Position numbers and translations under genes: made by a program. A model generated the notes under the pieces. That model was not told where the DNA came from and made no database searches. It saw nothing but the letters and a program-made list of their open reading frames with translations. Below are positions 31,782-40,668 of a stretch of 64,000 bases of DNA, in pieces. Origin of the DNA: Bacillus sp. E(2018) (GTDB lineage Bacteria; Bacillota; Bacilli; Bacillales; Fictibacillaceae); the NCBI RefSeq assembly GCF_005503015.1, contig NZ_SCOL01000001.1, positions 2,294,001 through 2,358,000 of the forward strand, in the 5' to 3' direction. Each line of letters begins with the position of its first letter. Positions within the stretch are counted from its first letter, which is position 1.

Positions 31782-32516
31782 TTAAGCTCCCCACGTCCAG
31801 CCGGAAGAGGCAAGCTCCACTTTATTGTTATACACCTCTTTTGCCTCTGTGACAAGCTGTGATAACTGACCAAAATGAGGAAGGTGAGAAAGAAGCAGTT
31901 CACGAGCTTCGGACTCATGTGCTAGCTTGCCACAATCTTCTGATGTCATATGGCCTGGGCCGCTTCCATCCATTCCTTTGTAAAAGTTACATTCTGCGAT
32001 TAACAAGTCCGCATATCGACTGAACGGAACGAGTTCAGGAGTGAGCGCAGTATCTGCTGTGTATACGATGGTGTGCTTTCCGTCTGTAATGCGCATCGCA
32101 TAGCAAACAGCAGCATGCTTCGTAAGCTGAAACGTAATTGTGAATGGTCCGACCTTCAACACTTCATCTGGATGATATGGAATTCCCTTTGTGTTAGTCC
32201 CGTGCGTGAGCGAGCGAAAACCTTCTTGATCCTTATCATGGCCATAGATCGGAAGTGTCTCTAGTCCTTTCTGTAAAAACGACTGAATCAAACGACTGTA
32301 TTGAAGAACACCTACATCAGCCACATGATCTGCATGGTAATGCGATAATACAACCGCATCTAGTTTTTCAGGCTGTATATACTTTTGTAGTTGAGAGAGC
32401 ACGCCGCTTCCACAATCGATGAGCAGATTAAATCCTCCGCTCTGAAGAAGATATCCCGAAGTGGCTTCACCCGCTCCAGGATAACCACCCCAATATCCGA
32501 TGACCGTTAGTTTCAT
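31782..32516 (-). CDS. yhfI: metallo-beta-lactamase-fold hydrolase, YhfI-like
   Basis: A 244-residue RNase Z-like metallo-beta-lactamase-fold protein. The metal motif LSHYHADHVADVGVL (HxHxDH) is at about residues 58-72; VYTADTALTP holds the bridging Asp and LLLSHLPH a further His. The B. subtilis homologue beside lplJ is called YhfI and has no settled function. It probably shares a transcript with lplJ (27-nt gap). A tRNA 3' processing role is unlikely, as the exosite of true RNase Z is not evident. Confidence 0.85.
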   Translation of the reverse strand: MKLTVIGYWGGYPGAGEATSGYLLQSGGFNLLIDCGSGVLSQLQKYIQPEKLDAVVLSHYHADHVADVGVLQYSRLIQSFLQKGLETLPIYGHDKDQEGFRSLTHGTNTKGIPYHPDEVLKVGPFTITFQLTKHAAVCYAMRITDGKHTIVYTADTALTPELVPFSRYADLLIAECNFYKGMDGSGPGHMTSEDCGKLAHESEARELLLSHLPHFGQLSQLVTEAKEVYNNKVELASSGWTWGA

Positions 32517-32572
32517 AACTTTAGTCCTCCGCCTTTTTATTTACTAGTTTACACAATGCGTCACTCGTTACA

Positions 32573-33448
32573 CTAGTTTTTGCGTTTAAGAGCCTCTAGT
32601 ACTTTCACTAAAACGGGGTTGTTTTTATGTTCTACTTTATATGAGGCATAGATGGTGTTTTCTGTGTTTAACTCAGGAAACAATACCTTTACCCGGTTTT
32701 CTAACACTGATTTTTCAACTAGATAAGTGGGAAGTATGCTCATTCCCAACCCATTTTCGATGCCCTCTAAAATCGATCTTAAATCAGGTATCACGTGGCA
32801 AGGTTGAAAGTCTGGCCGCTTTTTAAAATGGTCACGCCAATACCTCCTTATAATAGGAAGTTCCAAGCCATAGCTCAGCCAGTTCTGTTTGTTCAGCCAC
32901 TCCTCTTTTTCAACAGTAATTGCTGCACTCGTTTCATAGGTTGGTGGTACCACAGCAACAAACACTTCATCTTCGAGTTTTTGATATTCAATTCCTTGTT
33001 GCTGCACTTTTTGAGTGGTTAGAATAAGATCCACTTCATCCTTTTCTAACTTTTCTAGTAACGTACCTGCTACTCCGAACTGAGATAAAAACCGAATATT
33101 TAATTCTCGTATTTTAGGAAGGGTTTGTATCGTAAAATATTCAGCAGGAGAACCGATTCGGATTACTGGTGCTCGCTCATTTCCAGATGAGCTATGAAGC
33201 ATTTCTAGTGTCGTATTTTCTAAGTTCTCAATCAGCGGAACAATCTTTGTATACAATTCTTTCCCTTTATCTGTAGGCAACATTTTTCGGGGAGCACGAA
33301 TAAAGAGAGCTTCCCCTATTTCTGCTTCTAAAGCTGCTAGATGCTGACTCATGGCAGGCTGAGTTAAGATTCTAGCTTTTGCAGCAGCAGAAACAGAACG
33401 ATGCTTGTAGATGCTGATGAAACTTCTGTACCATTCAAAATCAATCAT
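32573..33448 (-). CDS. LysR family transcriptional regulator
   Basis: A 291-residue LTTR with the N-terminal winged helix (FISIYKHRSVSAAAKARILTQPAMSQHLAALE shown in parts: SVSAAAKARI and QPAMSQHLAALE, residues about 18-44) followed by a type 2 periplasmic-binding-like effector domain. It is last in a run of genes for a DJ-1/PfpI protein, a zinc-less medium-chain oxidoreductase and a monooxygenase, all on the same strand, and may control them in response to quinones or electrophiles (inference). The effector is unknown. Confidence 0.9.
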   Translation of the reverse strand: MIDFEWYRSFISIYKHRSVSAAAKARILTQPAMSQHLAALEAEIGEALFIRAPRKMLPTDKGKELYTKIVPLIENLENTTLEMLHSSSGNERAPVIRIGSPAEYFTIQTLPKIRELNIRFLSQFGVAGTLLEKLEKDEVDLILTTQKVQQQGIEYQKLEDEVFVAVVPPTYETSAAITVEKEEWLNKQNWLSYGLELPIIRRYWRDHFKKRPDFQPCHVIPDLRSILEGIENGLGMSILPTYLVEKSVLENRVKVLFPELNTENTIYASYKVEHKNNPVLVKVLEALKRKN

Positions 33449-33482
33449 TCACTCTCCTCCTCTCTACAGGGGATTCATACAT

Positions 33483-33522
33483 AAAAAACTGCACCGCTCA
33501 GGATGAGATACGATGCAGTGTT
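33483..33522 (-). terminator. terminator of the monooxygenase gene
   Basis: On the minus strand ACTGCATCG pairs with CGGTGCAGT (one wobble) before six T. Confidence 0.75.
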
Positions 33523-33527
33523 TCATT

Positions 33528-33818
33528 CTATAGCTCAATGACGTTTAAACGGTATACTTCTCTATTCTGTACAAGAGTTTCTATATTTTTGCGATAGGCT
33601 TTATAGTGCTGTGAATCAATGTGACTGTTAAGCGCATCTTCATCACGCCAGTTTTCATAAAAAACAAAAGTTGAAGGATTCTCCATAGATTCGTGAAGTG
33701 TATAATTGATACATCCTTCCTCATTACGTGATGCTTGGACAACCTTAATCAATTCATCACGCAACAATTCCTCTTTGCCTTCTCTTGCTTTTAATATAGC
33801 ATTAATTGTAATAGCCAT
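33528..33818 (-). CDS. antibiotic biosynthesis monooxygenase (ABM/YgiN-type) domain protein
   Basis: A 96-residue single-domain ferredoxin-like protein: ITINAILKAREGKEELLRDEL, then NEEGCINYTLHES and FVFYENWRDEDALNSHIDSQHY, the usual ABM pattern with a His-rich C-terminal helix. YgiN-type members oxidise quinols; others such as YcnE have no known substrate. It follows the medium-chain oxidoreductase by 16 nt. The ATG at 33818 is chosen for its family-typical MAITINA start. Confidence 0.82.
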   Translation of the reverse strand: MAITINAILKAREGKEELLRDELIKVVQASRNEEGCINYTLHESMENPSTFVFYENWRDEDALNSHIDSQHYKAYRKNIETLVQNREVYRLNVIEL

Positions 33819-33834
33819 GAACGTCACCTTCTCC

Positions 33835-34815
33835 TTATAGGATTTTACAAACAATCTTGCCTTTTACATGTCTTTCTGAAAGTTTCTCTAGAGTCTTAGG
33901 AACTTCTTCAAGGGAGATAACTTGTTCAATAAGTGGAGAAACTTTCTTTTCTGCGACCAGCGCCAATAATTCATCACCCATTTTGGCTAAGTCACGTTCT
34001 GCCACTTCGTCTTGATTATGATGAATAGCGTTTAAAGCTACTTCATGAAAAGAGATCACTCTTGTGAATGGTTTTACCTTTGTATAATCCGGAGCGCCTG
34101 CAATATGTGCGATGTGCCCGTTGTATGCGATCAAGTCGAGTGATTCAGTTGCATTGTCTCTAGAAACTGTATCCAGAACTGCATCAACACCTCTACCATT
34201 TGTAAGAGCCATTACTTTTTCCTTAACGTCGTCTTCCTTATAGTCGATCACAAGATCTGCTCCTAATGAACGAACATACTCATGATTGTGTTTGGATGCC
34301 GTGGAAACAACCGTTTTCCCTGCATTTTTAGCGAGTTGAACCGCAAATCCGCCTACACCGCCTGCTCCAGCATGGATCAAGATCGTATCGATTGAAGACA
34401 TAGGTAATTTTCTAAACAGAGCTTGATAAGCCGTATAACCTGCTGTTGGAAGAGCCGCTGCTTCTTCAAATGATAGAGAATCTGGAATACGTGAGATGGT
34501 ATGTGCTGTTGTTACTCCATATTCAGCGTATGCCCCTTTTTTGTTAAAATCTCCGTGATACACAACACGATCACCGATCTTCCAATCTGTTACACCTTCT
34601 CCAACTTCATGTATGATACCTGCCGCATCAAGTCCTAAAGTGTGAGGATACGTCCAGCTCGGATTTCCTCCAGTTGCCGTTTTATAATCGACCGGATTTA
34701 GTCCAGCGGCATGAATTTTCACTACAACTTCTCCCGTTCCCGCAGTTGGCTTGTCTATTTCTTCTACCTTCATTTCTTTCCATTGATTGAGTTCTTTCAA
34801 AAGTAAAGCTTTCAT
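33835..34815 (-). CDS. NADP-dependent quinone oxidoreductase-like medium-chain reductase
   Basis: A 326-residue zinc-free MDR enzyme of the quinone oxidoreductase/enoyl reductase group. GroES-like N-terminal half with AAGLNPVDYKTATG near 33-46 and LGLDAAGIIHEVGEGV; Rossmann half with HAGAGGVGGFAVQLAKNAG near 148-166. No structural zinc Cys cluster is present. It is followed by the ABM monooxygenase, suggesting a quinone or reactive-carbonyl detoxification unit. Confidence 0.87.
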   Translation of the reverse strand: MKALLLKELNQWKEMKVEEIDKPTAGTGEVVVKIHAAGLNPVDYKTATGGNPSWTYPHTLGLDAAGIIHEVGEGVTDWKIGDRVVYHGDFNKKGAYAEYGVTTAHTISRIPDSLSFEEAAALPTAGYTAYQALFRKLPMSSIDTILIHAGAGGVGGFAVQLAKNAGKTVVSTASKHNHEYVRSLGADLVIDYKEDDVKEKVMALTNGRGVDAVLDTVSRDNATESLDLIAYNGHIAHIAGAPDYTKVKPFTRVISFHEVALNAIHHNQDEVAERDLAKMGDELLALVAEKKVSPLIEQVISLEEVPKTLEKLSERHVKGKIVCKIL

Positions 34816-34857
34816 CTTATTTTCTCCTCTCCTTTATTCCTTCTCAATGTTCACAAA

Positions 34858-34902
34858 AAAGAAAGCCTGCAAACCTTTTAATATAAAGGTCTGCAGGTTT
34901 AT
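34858..34902 (-). terminator. terminator of the DJ-1/PfpI gene
   Basis: A 13-bp stem (CCTGCAGACCTTT / AAAGGTTTGCAGG, one wobble), T-rich tail on the minus strand. Confidence 0.85.
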
Positions 34903-34908
34903 CCATAA

Positions 34909-35571
34909 TTATGCTAACTGCTTCAAAACTTCTTTCGCCACAGAAACTGTAGATTGTGGATTTTGACCCGTAATGAGTTGTCCATCTCTTTGTACATGAT
35001 CTGACCAATTCTCAGCAGCAACAAATTGTGCGCCTAATTCACGCATGCGTGTTTCTAACAAGAAAGGCATGTATTGATCAAGAGTAGTAGCTACTTCTTC
35101 AGCATCTGTGAATGCAGTCACTTTTTTCCCTCCTACTAACGGTGTACCGTCAGAAAGTTTCACACCAACTAAACCTGCTGGTCCATGACATACCGCTGCT
35201 ACTACTTTATTTTGCTCATATAGGTCGCGAATAATCTCTTGCAGTTTTGTGTTTTCAGGAAGGTCAAACATGGTTCCGTGGCCTCCTGGCAAGAAGATTG
35301 CATCAAAACCATCAAGGTCATTGATTTCTTCTAGTTTTAATGTGTTCTCAAGATATTTAGCTGTGTCTAATATCTCTTGAGGCACTTCACCTTCTAAGCT
35401 ACGATCATCTACAGGCGCTTTTCCACCTTTAGGGCTTGCTACTGTAATACTATGGCCAGCTTTCGCAAACTCTAAATACGCTTCACCAAATTCAGAAAGC
35501 CATAATCCTGTTGAGTGTTCGTTGTTCATGTTATCAGCCGTAGTTACGACCATTAATATATGTTTAGACAT
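34909..35571 (-). CDS. DJ-1/PfpI (Hsp31-like) type 1 glutamine amidotransferase-fold protein
   Basis: A 220-residue protein with the nucleophile elbow VAAVCHGPAGLVG (Cys near 130), the Glu pocket TGLWLSEFGEAY near 21-32 and FLPGGHGTMFD near 91-101. Hsp31-like members act as glyoxalase III or protein-repair chaperones. TAGGAGG precedes the ATG. First in a run with the quinone-reductase-like gene, but separated from it by a terminator. Likely role: protection against methylglyoxal or other electrophiles. Confidence 0.88.
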   Translation of the reverse strand: MSKHILMVVTTADNMNNEHSTGLWLSEFGEAYLEFAKAGHSITVASPKGGKAPVDDRSLEGEVPQEILDTAKYLENTLKLEEINDLDGFDAIFLPGGHGTMFDLPENTKLQEIIRDLYEQNKVVAAVCHGPAGLVGVKLSDGTPLVGGKKVTAFTDAEEVATTLDQYMPFLLETRMRELGAQFVAAENWSDHVQRDGQLITGQNPQSTVSVAKEVLKQLA

Positions 35572-35720
35572 CGTCTAATTCCTCCTAACAAAAAGTAAGT
35601 TATTTCTCTAACAATACCTATTGTAGGCCGTATTTATCTATAATACAAATTAGAAAATATATATCTATCTATAAAAATATTTATCGAAAAAAGAATGAAC
35701 ATCTTGAAACGGTGACATAG

Positions 35721-35748
35721 AAAAACCCTCGCTTTTCAGCGAGGGTTT
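35721..35748 (-). terminator. terminator of the sugar ABC operon
   Basis: AAACCCTCGC / GCGAGGGTTT, 6-nt loop, followed by T on the minus strand, 11 nt past the last permease stop. Confidence 0.9.
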
Positions 35749-35758
35749 AGGTTCCAAA

Positions 35759-36586
35759 CTATTCTTTTACTGCACCTGAAGTTAGCCCAGACACGATACG
35801 GCGTTGGAAAAGCAGAACCATGATTACAAGTGGCACCGTTACGATAACGGTCGCTGCTGTAACCTCTCCCCAAGGAATCGTAAACTGTCCTTCAAACATC
35901 GCGATCCCGACCGGAACGGTTTTGAACTCATCATCTGTATTGATCGTTAACGCGAAGAGAAACTCGTTCCACGCTGATATGAATACAAGAATCGCTGTTG
36001 TGAAGATTCCTGGTATCGCTAGGGGCAAGATTACACGCCAATACGTTTGCATCGGTGATGCACCATCCATTTTTGCCGCTTCTTCAAGATCGAAAGGAAT
36101 TTTTCGAAAGAACGTGACGAGTAGCCAGATGGATAATGGCAGCGTAAATGTTGTGTATGGAATGATCAAACCTAGATAGCTGTTCGTTAATCCAAGGTTT
36201 TTTAATACGATATAGATCGGTGAAATGGTTGCAATCTGCGGAAACATGGAAACCGATAACACTAATCCTAGGATGACTGTCTTCCCTTTAAAGTTTAATC
36301 GTGCGATCGCGTAAGCAGCAAAACTGGCTACAAGGACTGCGTACACAGTAGTAATCGTCGACACGACTAAGCTGTTCCATAAATATTTTAAAAATGGATA
36401 GTTAACAAATACAGATTCATAGTTCTCACCTGTCATGTTATTTGTAAACGGTATGAACGCACGATCACCAAACAGCTCAGCAACCGGTTTGATTGAACTT
36501 GCCAGTACCCATAAAAACGGAAACATGACAAGGAAGACAAACAATGTTAAGAATACGTAAAACATTGGGCCTGCTTTTTTGTTCAT
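35759..36586 (-). CDS. carbohydrate ABC transporter permease, MalG type
   Basis: A 275-residue membrane subunit with six helices and the EAA motif EEAAKMDGASPMQTYWRVILPLAIPG near residues 168-193, which docks to the ATPase. Family CUT1. It pairs with the MalF-type permease and the lipoprotein upstream. AAAGGAG precedes the ATG. The operon has no ATPase, so a shared MsmX-type ATPase elsewhere is presumably used. The sugar is unknown, since no glycosidase is nearby. Confidence 0.92.
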   Translation of the reverse strand: MNKKAGPMFYVFLTLFVFLVMFPFLWVLASSIKPVAELFGDRAFIPFTNNMTGENYESVFVNYPFLKYLWNSLVVSTITTVYAVLVASFAAYAIARLNFKGKTVILGLVLSVSMFPQIATISPIYIVLKNLGLTNSYLGLIIPYTTFTLPLSIWLLVTFFRKIPFDLEEAAKMDGASPMQTYWRVILPLAIPGIFTTAILVFISAWNEFLFALTINTDDEFKTVPVGIAMFEGQFTIPWGEVTAATVIVTVPLVIMVLLFQRRIVSGLTSGAVKE

Positions 36587-36616
36587 TTCCTATTCACTCC
36601 TTTATCTGTTCCGTTT

Positions 36617-37960
36617 TTATCTATCATTTAAAAGGTCTCGTCCAAGGAACTTGATGTAGATCATAGAGATAATGGCTACACAGACAAAGACGATAACCGA
36701 CAGCGCCGAACCTTCACCGAAATTAGTCTGTGCAAACATGACTTTGTAAGCAAGGATCGATATCGTTTCCGTAGAGTTTGCTGGACCTCCACCTGTGAGT
36801 ACATAGATTAAGTCGAACACACGGAACGCATCTAGTGTACGGAACAACAAGGCAACGAGGATGCTAGACTTTAATAGAGGCAGTGTGATCTTTAAGAACT
36901 GTTTCCACTTGCTTGCTCCGTCGATTGCTGCTGCTTCATACAATGAACTCGGAATCGTTTGAAGCCCCGCTAATAACAAGAGTGCCATATACGGCGTCGT
37001 TTTCCATACGTCTGCGAAAATGACGGCAAACATAGCGCCCGTGCTTGTTGTGAGCATATCCGTCATCTGATCAAACAATCCGATTTCTGCAAAAGCTTTG
37101 GCTACGATTCCATTTTGACCATCATATAGATACTTCCACATGAATGCTGAAACAGCAGTTGGGATCGCCCATGGAATGAGGATGGTTGCTCTGACGAGTC
37201 CTCTACCAAAGAAAGCTTTGTTGATAAGGAGTGCAATCGCGAGTCCGATGACGAGCTCTGCAAAAACAGAGATTACCGTAAAGACGGTCGTATTCTGAAT
37301 CGCCTTCCACATGCGGCTATCTGTTAGATTTTCTTTATAGTGCTTCAATCCAATAAAGTTTGGTGTGATGACTGAATCCTTTAATGATGATGAAAGTCCG
37401 ATCACGTCTTCCGGGTTTTTCAGTTCACTCTTTAACTCTCTAAGTTGTTCGGAAGAAGCTGTTACAGCTTTCTCTAGATCGAGCGCTACCTCTTTGTCCA
37501 AATCAGAAACAGCAAGCTCTTCACTGATCGGCTCCATCACGGTAAGCTTCTCATCTATTTCGTCATACTTGCTACTTAATTCTCCATCAGACTTTAATTC
37601 TGCATCTACTTTTTCAAGATTTGTTTTGATCGCTTCAAGCTCTGATTTTGTTTTTCCTGTTGCTTCCTCTACTTCATCTTCTAGTGAACTGATCAAGAAT
37701 GGATAGTTATCTAGATAGGTTTGCAGATTCACTTTATATGACACATACGCTTCTGATTTCGCTGGGTTGTTCAGTCTCAGATCAAACATGCTGTAATAAA
37801 AAGATTGAAAAACGGGCCATATGGCAATGATTAATATCAAGATCATAGACGGTGCGATCAGCATGTAGCCTAGAGAACGGTCAGAGCGCTTTTTCTTCGC
37901 CTTCTGTTTCGTTTTTGGTGCCGTTTGCTTTTGGTTGTTAGGCATTAGATCAGGTTTCAA
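36617..37960 (-). CDS. carbohydrate ABC transporter permease, MalF type, with a long charged insertion
   Basis: A 447-residue CUT1 permease, longer than the usual 290-320. After the first helix (about 31-55) there is an insertion of roughly 120 residues, acidic and heptad-like (SSLEDEVEEATGKTKSELEA, KVDAELKSDGELSSKYDEID), before NFIGLKHYKENL where the standard permease resumes. This is the position of the P2 loop of E. coli MalF, here outside the cell. The EAA loop YEAAAIDGASKWKQFLKITLP is intact. The N-terminus is very basic. The start is TTG, 10 nt after AAGGAG. Confidence 0.88.
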   Translation of the reverse strand: MKPDLMPNNQKQTAPKTKQKAKKKRSDRSLGYMLIAPSMILILIIAIWPVFQSFYYSMFDLRLNNPAKSEAYVSYKVNLQTYLDNYPFLISSLEDEVEEATGKTKSELEAIKTNLEKVDAELKSDGELSSKYDEIDEKLTVMEPISEELAVSDLDKEVALDLEKAVTASSEQLRELKSELKNPEDVIGLSSSLKDSVITPNFIGLKHYKENLTDSRMWKAIQNTTVFTVISVFAELVIGLAIALLINKAFFGRGLVRATILIPWAIPTAVSAFMWKYLYDGQNGIVAKAFAEIGLFDQMTDMLTTSTGAMFAVIFADVWKTTPYMALLLLAGLQTIPSSLYEAAAIDGASKWKQFLKITLPLLKSSILVALLFRTLDAFRVFDLIYVLTGGGPANSTETISILAYKVMFAQTNFGEGSALSVIVFVCVAIISMIYIKFLGRDLLNDR

Positions 37961-38062
37961 AACGTGTCAGCTCCTTACTATTCGAATGCAATCGACGGAC
38001 GGGCGCTGTAACGTCCATCCATTTCACTCTTTGTGTGTGGAATCGATACCAATTATAAAAGT

Positions 38063-38098
38063 AAGGGGAGCCTTTCTCATGGAAAGGCGTACCCCTAT
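38063..38098 (-). promoter_or_regulatory. intercistronic hairpin between binding protein and permease genes
   Basis: A strong stem (GCCTTTC/GGAAAGGC plus GGGG/CCCC, small bulges, 4-nt loop) without a T-run lies between the lipoprotein stop and the MalF-type start. Such hairpins commonly protect the upstream message or partly terminate it, so that binding protein outnumbers permease. Confidence 0.65.
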
Positions 38099-38111
38099 CA
38101 CTTTACGTTTC

Positions 38112-39419
38112 TTACTTTACTAGTTTTGCAGAGATTTCTTTTTGCATGTTTTTAGCTGCTTGTTCTGGTGTGATCTTTTTCGCTACAGCTTGAGAAACCT
38201 GTACTTGAATGATGTCAGAGATTTCAGGGTAGTTTGGTGCAACAGGACGAGATACAGCTGCTTCAAGTGCATTTACAAAGCCCTCTTCTTTAAAGTATGG
38301 GTTTGCATCTAAAATTTCTTGGTCTTCATAAAGAGAAAGAATCGTTGGCGCGTGTCCACCTTTGATCGCATCGATCTTCTGTCCTTCTTTACCAGCCATA
38401 AAGCTTAAGAACTTCCAAGCTTCTTCAGGGTGCTTCGTGTTTTTGTTGATACCAGCCATCCAGCCGCCAAGTGCTGCAGCAGTTCCTGCATCACCAGCTG
38501 GAAGTGGTGCTACTCCAACTTTACCTGCGATCTTAGATTGCTTCTCATCATTTGCTAATGCGAATTGATATGGCCAGTTACGGATCAGACCTGCTTGTCC
38601 ATTGATGAATGCTGTATGTGACTCTGGCTCAGCAAATGTTGTTACGTTTTGCGGCACAACATCAGAGTTTGCTACTTCTACAAGCTTAGCGATACCTTTG
38701 ATCGCTTCAGGAGAATCAACTTTCACATCACCATTTTCGTCGATGATCTGACCACCGTAGGATGCGATGAATTCAACGGCGTTACATACAAGACCTTCAT
38801 ATTGCTTCGCTTGCATCAAGTAACCAAACTGTGTTCCACCTTGGCCCTTCGTTTCCTTCGCTTTCGCTAAAAGCTCGTCCCATGTCTTCGGAACAGAACC
38901 TTCGTCAACTAAGTCTGTGCGATAGAAAAGCATTCCTGCATCGATAAACTTAGGTAAAGCCCATTGTTTTCCTTTAAATTTAGATGCAGTGATCGCACCT
39001 TGGTTATAATCATCTGGGTTGATCCCGTCTTTTTCCATAAAGCGGTCTAGCGGCATCAAAAATCCTGCTTGTGCAAATTCTGCCGGCCAGATTACATCTA
39101 GATCAACAACGTCTATCTCATCAGAGTTCGCGTTAAATGCAGTTACATAAGCGTCATGTTGCTTACCCGTATCCGCAGGCATCTCTTTAAATTCCACATC
39201 AATGTTAGGGTATTTCTTTTCAAAAGCTTCCACCATGGCTGTTGTACCTTGTGTATCATCCTTACCACGTGCATAGACGATCGTTACTTTTTCGTCTTTA
39301 TCACCGCCGGAATTGTTACTGTTGCTGCTTCCTTCTTCTTTGTCCGAACAAGCTGCAAGTACAAGTGACAATGCTAGTGAAGTAGAAATCACTTTTGAGA
39401 TTTTCTTAAGCTTCTTCAT
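38112..39419 (-). CDS. sugar-binding lipoprotein of CUT1 ABC importer
   Basis: A 435-residue extracellular solute-binding protein (family 1). The signal sequence ends in the lipobox LVLAAC (Cys near residue 24), followed by a Ser/Asn/Gly-rich linker. The mature part has the periplasmic-binding pattern VTIVYARGKDDTQGTTAMVEAFEKKYP, here seen in parts (VTIVYARGKDDTQG, AMVEAFEKKYPNIDV). The ATG at 39419 follows GGGGG; the longer frame has no site. A LacI-type operator/cre lies just upstream. Confidence 0.92.
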   Translation of the reverse strand: MKKLKKISKVISTSLALSLVLAACSDKEEGSSNSNNSGGDKDEKVTIVYARGKDDTQGTTAMVEAFEKKYPNIDVEFKEMPADTGKQHDAYVTAFNANSDEIDVVDLDVIWPAEFAQAGFLMPLDRFMEKDGINPDDYNQGAITASKFKGKQWALPKFIDAGMLFYRTDLVDEGSVPKTWDELLAKAKETKGQGGTQFGYLMQAKQYEGLVCNAVEFIASYGGQIIDENGDVKVDSPEAIKGIAKLVEVANSDVVPQNVTTFAEPESHTAFINGQAGLIRNWPYQFALANDEKQSKIAGKVGVAPLPAGDAGTAAALGGWMAGINKNTKHPEEAWKFLSFMAGKEGQKIDAIKGGHAPTILSLYEDQEILDANPYFKEEGFVNALEAAVSRPVAPNYPEISDIIQVQVSQAVAKKITPEQAAKNMQKEISAKLVK

Positions 39420-39444
39420 TGTATTTCCCCCTAATCTCCTGTTT

Positions 39445-39458
39445 TGTAAACGATTACA
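39445..39458. promoter_or_regulatory. cre/LacI-type operator upstream of the sugar-binding protein gene
   Basis: TGTAAACGATTACA fits TGWAANCGNTNWCA at each position, lying 26-39 nt before the ATG. It may bind CcpA, the neighbouring LacI-family protein, or both. Confidence 0.7.
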
Positions 39459-39473
39459 TTTCACCACAAAAAC

Positions 39474-40460
39474 TTACGTTGAAGAACGTTTGATCAACTG
39501 AAATGGCAGAATCACTTCTTTTCGACTTAAAGGTTTCTTTGCCTGAATCGCTTCTACCATCAAATTCATAGCCTGCTTTGCAATGGTGTCGATCGGCTGT
39601 TCGACCGTCGTCAGATCCATCAATGCTGCTAGAGGCTGATTATCAAACCCGATGATAGCAAGGTCATCAGGTACTCTCCAACCCGCGTCAAACGCAGCTT
39701 TCGCGATCCCTGCTGCCACTTCATCACTCCCGGTAAAAACCGCTTGTGGCTTATCGTCTAGCTCACTCAATTTTTTAAATGCAGCAAAGCCGTCTTGTAC
39801 ACTATAAGCGTTGTAAAAGAACCACTCTTCCTTCATCATGATTCCCGCTTCATCTAGCGCTTGTAAGAATCCGATCTTTCTGTCTTTAGAAACTCTGGAG
39901 CTTTTGTGGTTGCCAGTGCAATACCCGATCTTTGTATAGCCTTGGTCGATCAAGTGCTTCGTTCCTAGATAGCTTCCTTCTATCTGGTTTAAGTAGACGG
40001 AAGGTACTTGAGCAGAGTCTGAGTATTCGTTGCAAACGACGATGGGGCCGAACGATAAGTATGGTTCAAACTCACTCCAATCGTTTTCTATGGATGTTAA
40101 GATCAGACCATCTACTTGCTTTGTTTTTAAAAGCTCCAAGAAATTTCGCTCTTGCTCTTTCTTATAACGGGTCTGGCACAAAATCAGCTGATAGCCTTTT
40201 TTCGCGGCTTCCTTCTCCATCACTTCAACTAGATGACTGAAAAATGGATTCGTGATCCGAGGCACATAGACAGCAATTGTTTCTGTCTGCTGCCGCCTCA
40301 ATCGTCTGGCTGATGAATTAGGTACATAATTCAGTTCTTGCATCGCCTGTGTTACGAGACGTTTCTTCTCTTCTGTCACATAGGGATGTTCATTGATCAC
40401 CCTAGAGACAGTTGTGCGGGATAATCCTGCTTTCTTCGCCACATCTTGAATGGTTGCCAT
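39474..40460 (-). CDS. LacI family transcriptional regulator of the sugar ABC operon
   Basis: A 328-residue regulator: N-terminal HTH and hinge helix (TIQDVAKKAGLSRTTVSRVI near 3-22, LNYVPNSSARRLR near 44-56), then a ribose-binding-protein-like sugar domain (GLILTSI, FTGSDEVAAGIAKAA, AIIGFDNQPLAALMDLTTVEQP seen in parts). It is directly upstream of the binding-protein gene with operator-like palindromes on both sides, so autoregulation and control of the importer are likely. Effector unknown. Confidence 0.92.
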   Translation of the reverse strand: MATIQDVAKKAGLSRTTVSRVINEHPYVTEEKKRLVTQAMQELNYVPNSSARRLRRQQTETIAVYVPRITNPFFSHLVEVMEKEAAKKGYQLILCQTRYKKEQERNFLELLKTKQVDGLILTSIENDWSEFEPYLSFGPIVVCNEYSDSAQVPSVYLNQIEGSYLGTKHLIDQGYTKIGYCTGNHKSSRVSKDRKIGFLQALDEAGIMMKEEWFFYNAYSVQDGFAAFKKLSELDDKPQAVFTGSDEVAAGIAKAAFDAGWRVPDDLAIIGFDNQPLAALMDLTTVEQPIDTIAKQAMNLMVEAIQAKKPLSRKEVILPFQLIKRSST

Positions 40461-40497
40461 CAGATTCTCCTCTTAAACAATTGTGGAATCGAATTCA

Positions 40498-40511
40498 TGA
40501 AATCGTTTTCA
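40498..40511. promoter_or_regulatory. cre/LacI-type operator upstream of lacI-family gene
   Basis: TGAAATCGTTTTCA fits the cre consensus at every position and lies 38-51 nt before the regulator start. Confidence 0.65.
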
Positions 40512-40668
40512 TAATCAGAGTATAGTTCACGAAATATTCACAGGTCAATCCTTTTTTCAGAAAGTTTTGTAATTAAAGATTTCAAATGAAGCAGGAAATA
40601 CTACGATTCAAACGAACTTATGATAAAATACATACACGATTTTGTTTTGACATGAAAGGAGCCGGACC

